DNA from: an uncultured Blautia sp.
GTDB lineage: Bacteria; Bacillota; Clostridia; Lachnospirales; Lachnospiraceae
Length of the DNA: 7,720 nt
Direction of reading: 5' to 3'
Assembly (NCBI RefSeq): GCF_937880195.1
Contig: NZ_CALFLA010000059.1
Location: 1 to 7,720, forward strand
In this document: in pieces, positions 6,495 to 7,720 of the stretch
Layout: every line of letters starts with the position of its first letter
How positions within the stretch are numbered: position 1 is the first letter of the stretch
Notes under the pieces: generated by a model
The model's input: only the letters and a program-made list of their open reading frames with translations
Database searches by the model: none
Told to the model about the DNA's origin: nothing
Made by a program: the position numbers and the translations under genes

Positions 6495-6527
6495 TTGAGA
6501 ATAAAGACAGGAAACATATTTTTGACA
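6495..6527 (+). promoter_or_regulatory. Weak promoter candidates for the WYL/MmcQ unit
   Basis: Two partial solutions exist. TTGAGA (6495-6500) lies 16 bp before TATTTT (6517-6522), a fair sigma-A pair. A consensus TTGACA (6522-6527) is also present but has only poor -10 sequences (AAGAAA/AGAAAT) at the right distance. Neither is strong, which would suit a weakly expressed or autoregulated repressor gene. Confidence 0.28.
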
Positions 6528-6593
6528 CATAAAATCTGTCAGAGAAGAAATTTGAAGCAGCGGTTACAGAACTTATAAAAGGTGGTTAAGACT

Positions 6594-7502
6594 ATGAAGA
6601 TTGACCGACTGATTGGGATTTTGTCAATTCTTTTACAGAAAGAAAAAGTAACAGCGCCGGAGCTGGCGGAAAAATATGAGGTTTCCCGCCGGACTATTAA
6701 CCGGGATATCGAAGCGCTGTGTAAAGCCGGAATCCCCATAGTAACAGCCCAGGGCCAAAAGGGCGGCATTTCCATTATGAAAGGATATAAGATTGACAGT
6801 AAACTTTTAACTTCTGCTGATATGCAGGCAATTTTAGCTGGCCTTCGAAGTTTGGACAGCGTCAGCGGCACTAATCAGGTAGCGCAGCTGATGGAAAAGC
6901 TCTCCGTAGATGAGTCTGCATTGATGCCTGGCTCGCAGAATATTCTTATAGATCTTTCTTCTTGGTATAAGGAAACTCTTTTACCTAAGATTGATTGTAT
7001 CCGAAAAGCCATGGACAGTCACTATACCTTGTCATTTCGTTATTTCTCACCAAAAGGGGAAAGCCAGCGGATCATAGAGCCTTATTATTTGATCTTTCAT
7101 TGGTCCAGCTGGTACCTATGGGGGTATTGCAGAGAAAGGAAGGATTGCCGACTGTTCAAACTCAACCGTATGGAAGAACTTCGGCTGGGAAATTCTTTCA
7201 CCACTAGATCTGTACCTTTTCCAAATCTTAGTAATGAGCGGATCTTTCCGGGAAGTATCCAGGTAAAAGCTTTGTTTGAGCCGGAATGTAAGTGGCGTCT
7301 GGTAGAGGAATTTGGTACAGACTGCTTTGAAGAACAGGAAGACGGAAAGCTGCTTTTCCATGCAGATTATACGGACGCCGAAAATCTGCTGACTTGGCTT
7401 TTGACTTTCCGGGATAAGGTGATTCTGCTGGAGCCAAAAAAATTACGGAGGGAGCTTGTGGATTCTATTAATAAAATGGAAAGACGATATAAGGGGGAGT
7501 GA
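6594..7502 (+). CDS. HTH/WYL-domain transcriptional regulator (YafY-like)
   Basis: A 302-aa cytoplasmic regulator. An N-terminal HTH_11-type winged helix covers about 1-60, with recognition helix EVSRRTINRDIEAL (29-42). The WYL domain follows, with Trp173-Tyr174-Leu175 in SSWYLWGYCRERKDCR and the conserved downstream basic run FKLNRMEEL. A C-terminal WCX-like region lies at about 222-300. WYL domains bind ligands, often nucleotides or nucleic acid; this protein's ligand is unknown. I chose ATG 6594 because AGGTGG (6580-6585) lies 8 nt upstream and MKIDRL is the usual start of this family; an in-frame GTG at 6582 overlaps that ribosome site. Its stop is 3 nt before the ATG of an MmcQ-like gene, a coupling I recall as common in Clostridia. 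It may regulate its own operon. Confidence 0.9.
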   Translation: MKIDRLIGILSILLQKEKVTAPELAEKYEVSRRTINRDIEALCKAGIPIVTAQGQKGGISIMKGYKIDSKLLTSADMQAILAGLRSLDSVSGTNQVAQLMEKLSVDESALMPGSQNILIDLSSWYKETLLPKIDCIRKAMDSHYTLSFRYFSPKGESQRIIEPYYLIFHWSSWYLWGYCRERKDCRLFKLNRMEELRLGNSFTTRSVPFPNLSNERIFPGSIQVKALFEPECKWRLVEEFGTDCFEEQEDGKLLFHADYTDAENLLTWLLTFRDKVILLEPKKLRRELVDSINKMERRYKGE

Positions 7503-7505
7503 ATC

Positions 7506-7670
7506 ATGGGTTATGATTGGAACGATGATTTTTTATTAAGAAAGCGTAGTGTTACAAAGGATTTTCAGCCTGTCTGGAACTGGGTACGGTATCATATTGG
7601 CGGAAAGATGTTTGCCGCTCTGTGTCTTGATAACAACCACCAGCCTTACTATATTAATCTGAAAGTATAG
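7506..7670 (+). pseudogene. MmcQ/YjbR-family protein, truncated
   Basis: A 54-aa reading frame that matches the first half of MmcQ/YjbR proteins: VTKDFQPVW, then RYHIGGKMFAALCLDN and YYINLKV. Full-length members run about 90-120 aa and continue after this strand with an acidic stretch and a conserved region around HWN. Here TAG (7668-7670) comes directly after LKV, and none of the three frames from 7668 to 7720 resumes the family. GGGGGAG (7493-7499) sits 6 nt before the ATG, and the ATG lies 3 nt after the stop of the WYL gene, so the two are translationally coupled. The family has a CyaY-like fold and is often annotated as DNA-binding, without firm function. A genuinely short variant is possible, but insertion or rearrangement at about 7668 fits better. 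Confidence 0.65.
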
Positions 7671-7720
7671 CAATCCAATAAATTATTGCACATAATTACA
7701 CGAATGAAACCACCCTATGC
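7671..7720. other. Non-homologous tail after the MmcQ break, possible element edge
   Basis: Fifty bases that do not continue the MmcQ gene. They are AT-rich and contain a 13-nt palindrome CAATAAATTATTG (7676-7688). On the minus strand they could be the edge of an inserted element, but no known terminal repeat or target duplication can be recognised before the window ends. Confidence 0.3.

Larger units (their letters stand above)
6341..6593. other. Intergenic region upstream of the WYL regulator
   Basis: About 250 bp without a gene. Right after the upstream stop is a small 7-bp hairpin (ACAGTAC 6341-6347 with GTGCTGT 6353-6359, one G-T pair), not followed by a T-tract. An exact TATAAT occurs at 6392-6397 without a good -35. 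A strong hairpin follows at 6408-6445. Weak promoter candidates lie at 6495-6527. TCTGTCAGA (6535-6543) is a short palindrome. No coding potential seen. Confidence 0.6.

Overview
The window reads as chromosomal DNA of a low-G+C anaerobic Firmicute, most likely a gut Clostridia member of the Lachnospiraceae type. The reasons are AT-rich codon use with strong AGGAGG-type ribosome sites, two tandem PLD-type cardiolipin synthases, a ferredoxin-nitroreductase fusion, a 2Fe-2S domain like that of corrinoid-protein activators, and a WYL regulator coupled to an MmcQ/YjbR gene. The genus is not resolved. Every gene I can support lies on the + strand.

Layout. Positions 1-148 hold a promoter and leader. 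Two paralogous membrane-bound cardiolipin synthases follow (149-1723 and 1751-3154), 27 bp apart and probably co-transcribed, closed by a clear intrinsic terminator (3161-3208). The T-tract of that terminator is also the left arm of a perfect 20-bp inverted repeat (3197-3258). A GC-rich structured block follows (3257-3328) and looks like a dispersed intergenic repeat. Next is a probable redox cluster: a small stand-alone 2Fe-2S ferredoxin (3362-3601), a protein with two 4Fe-4S clusters fused to a nitroreductase domain (3681-4472), and a Gfo/Idh/MocA NAD(P)-dependent oxidoreductase (4494-5462).

The last 2.2 kb shows gene decay. An arsenate-reductase (ArsC, LMW-phosphatase fold) start is intact for about 55 codons, then runs out of frame into the C-terminal part of an unrelated, probably extracytoplasmic protein that has no start of its own (5614-6340). 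This looks like a deletion scar. After a hairpin-bearing intergenic region comes an intact HTH/WYL regulator (6594-7502). It is tightly coupled to an MmcQ/YjbR-family gene that stops at 54 residues, about half the family length. The sequence after that stop no longer resembles the family, so something may have been inserted there.

Functionally, the cls pair makes cardiolipin in the membrane. The three-gene redox cluster plausibly moves electrons from ferredoxin-type carriers to a flavin enzyme, with substrates unknown. The WYL/MmcQ pair is a regulatory unit with unknown target. I found no CRISPR array, tRNA, rRNA or complete mobile element. The best leads are the overlapping hairpins and putative repeat at 3161-3328, the ArsC fusion scar, and the MmcQ truncation.
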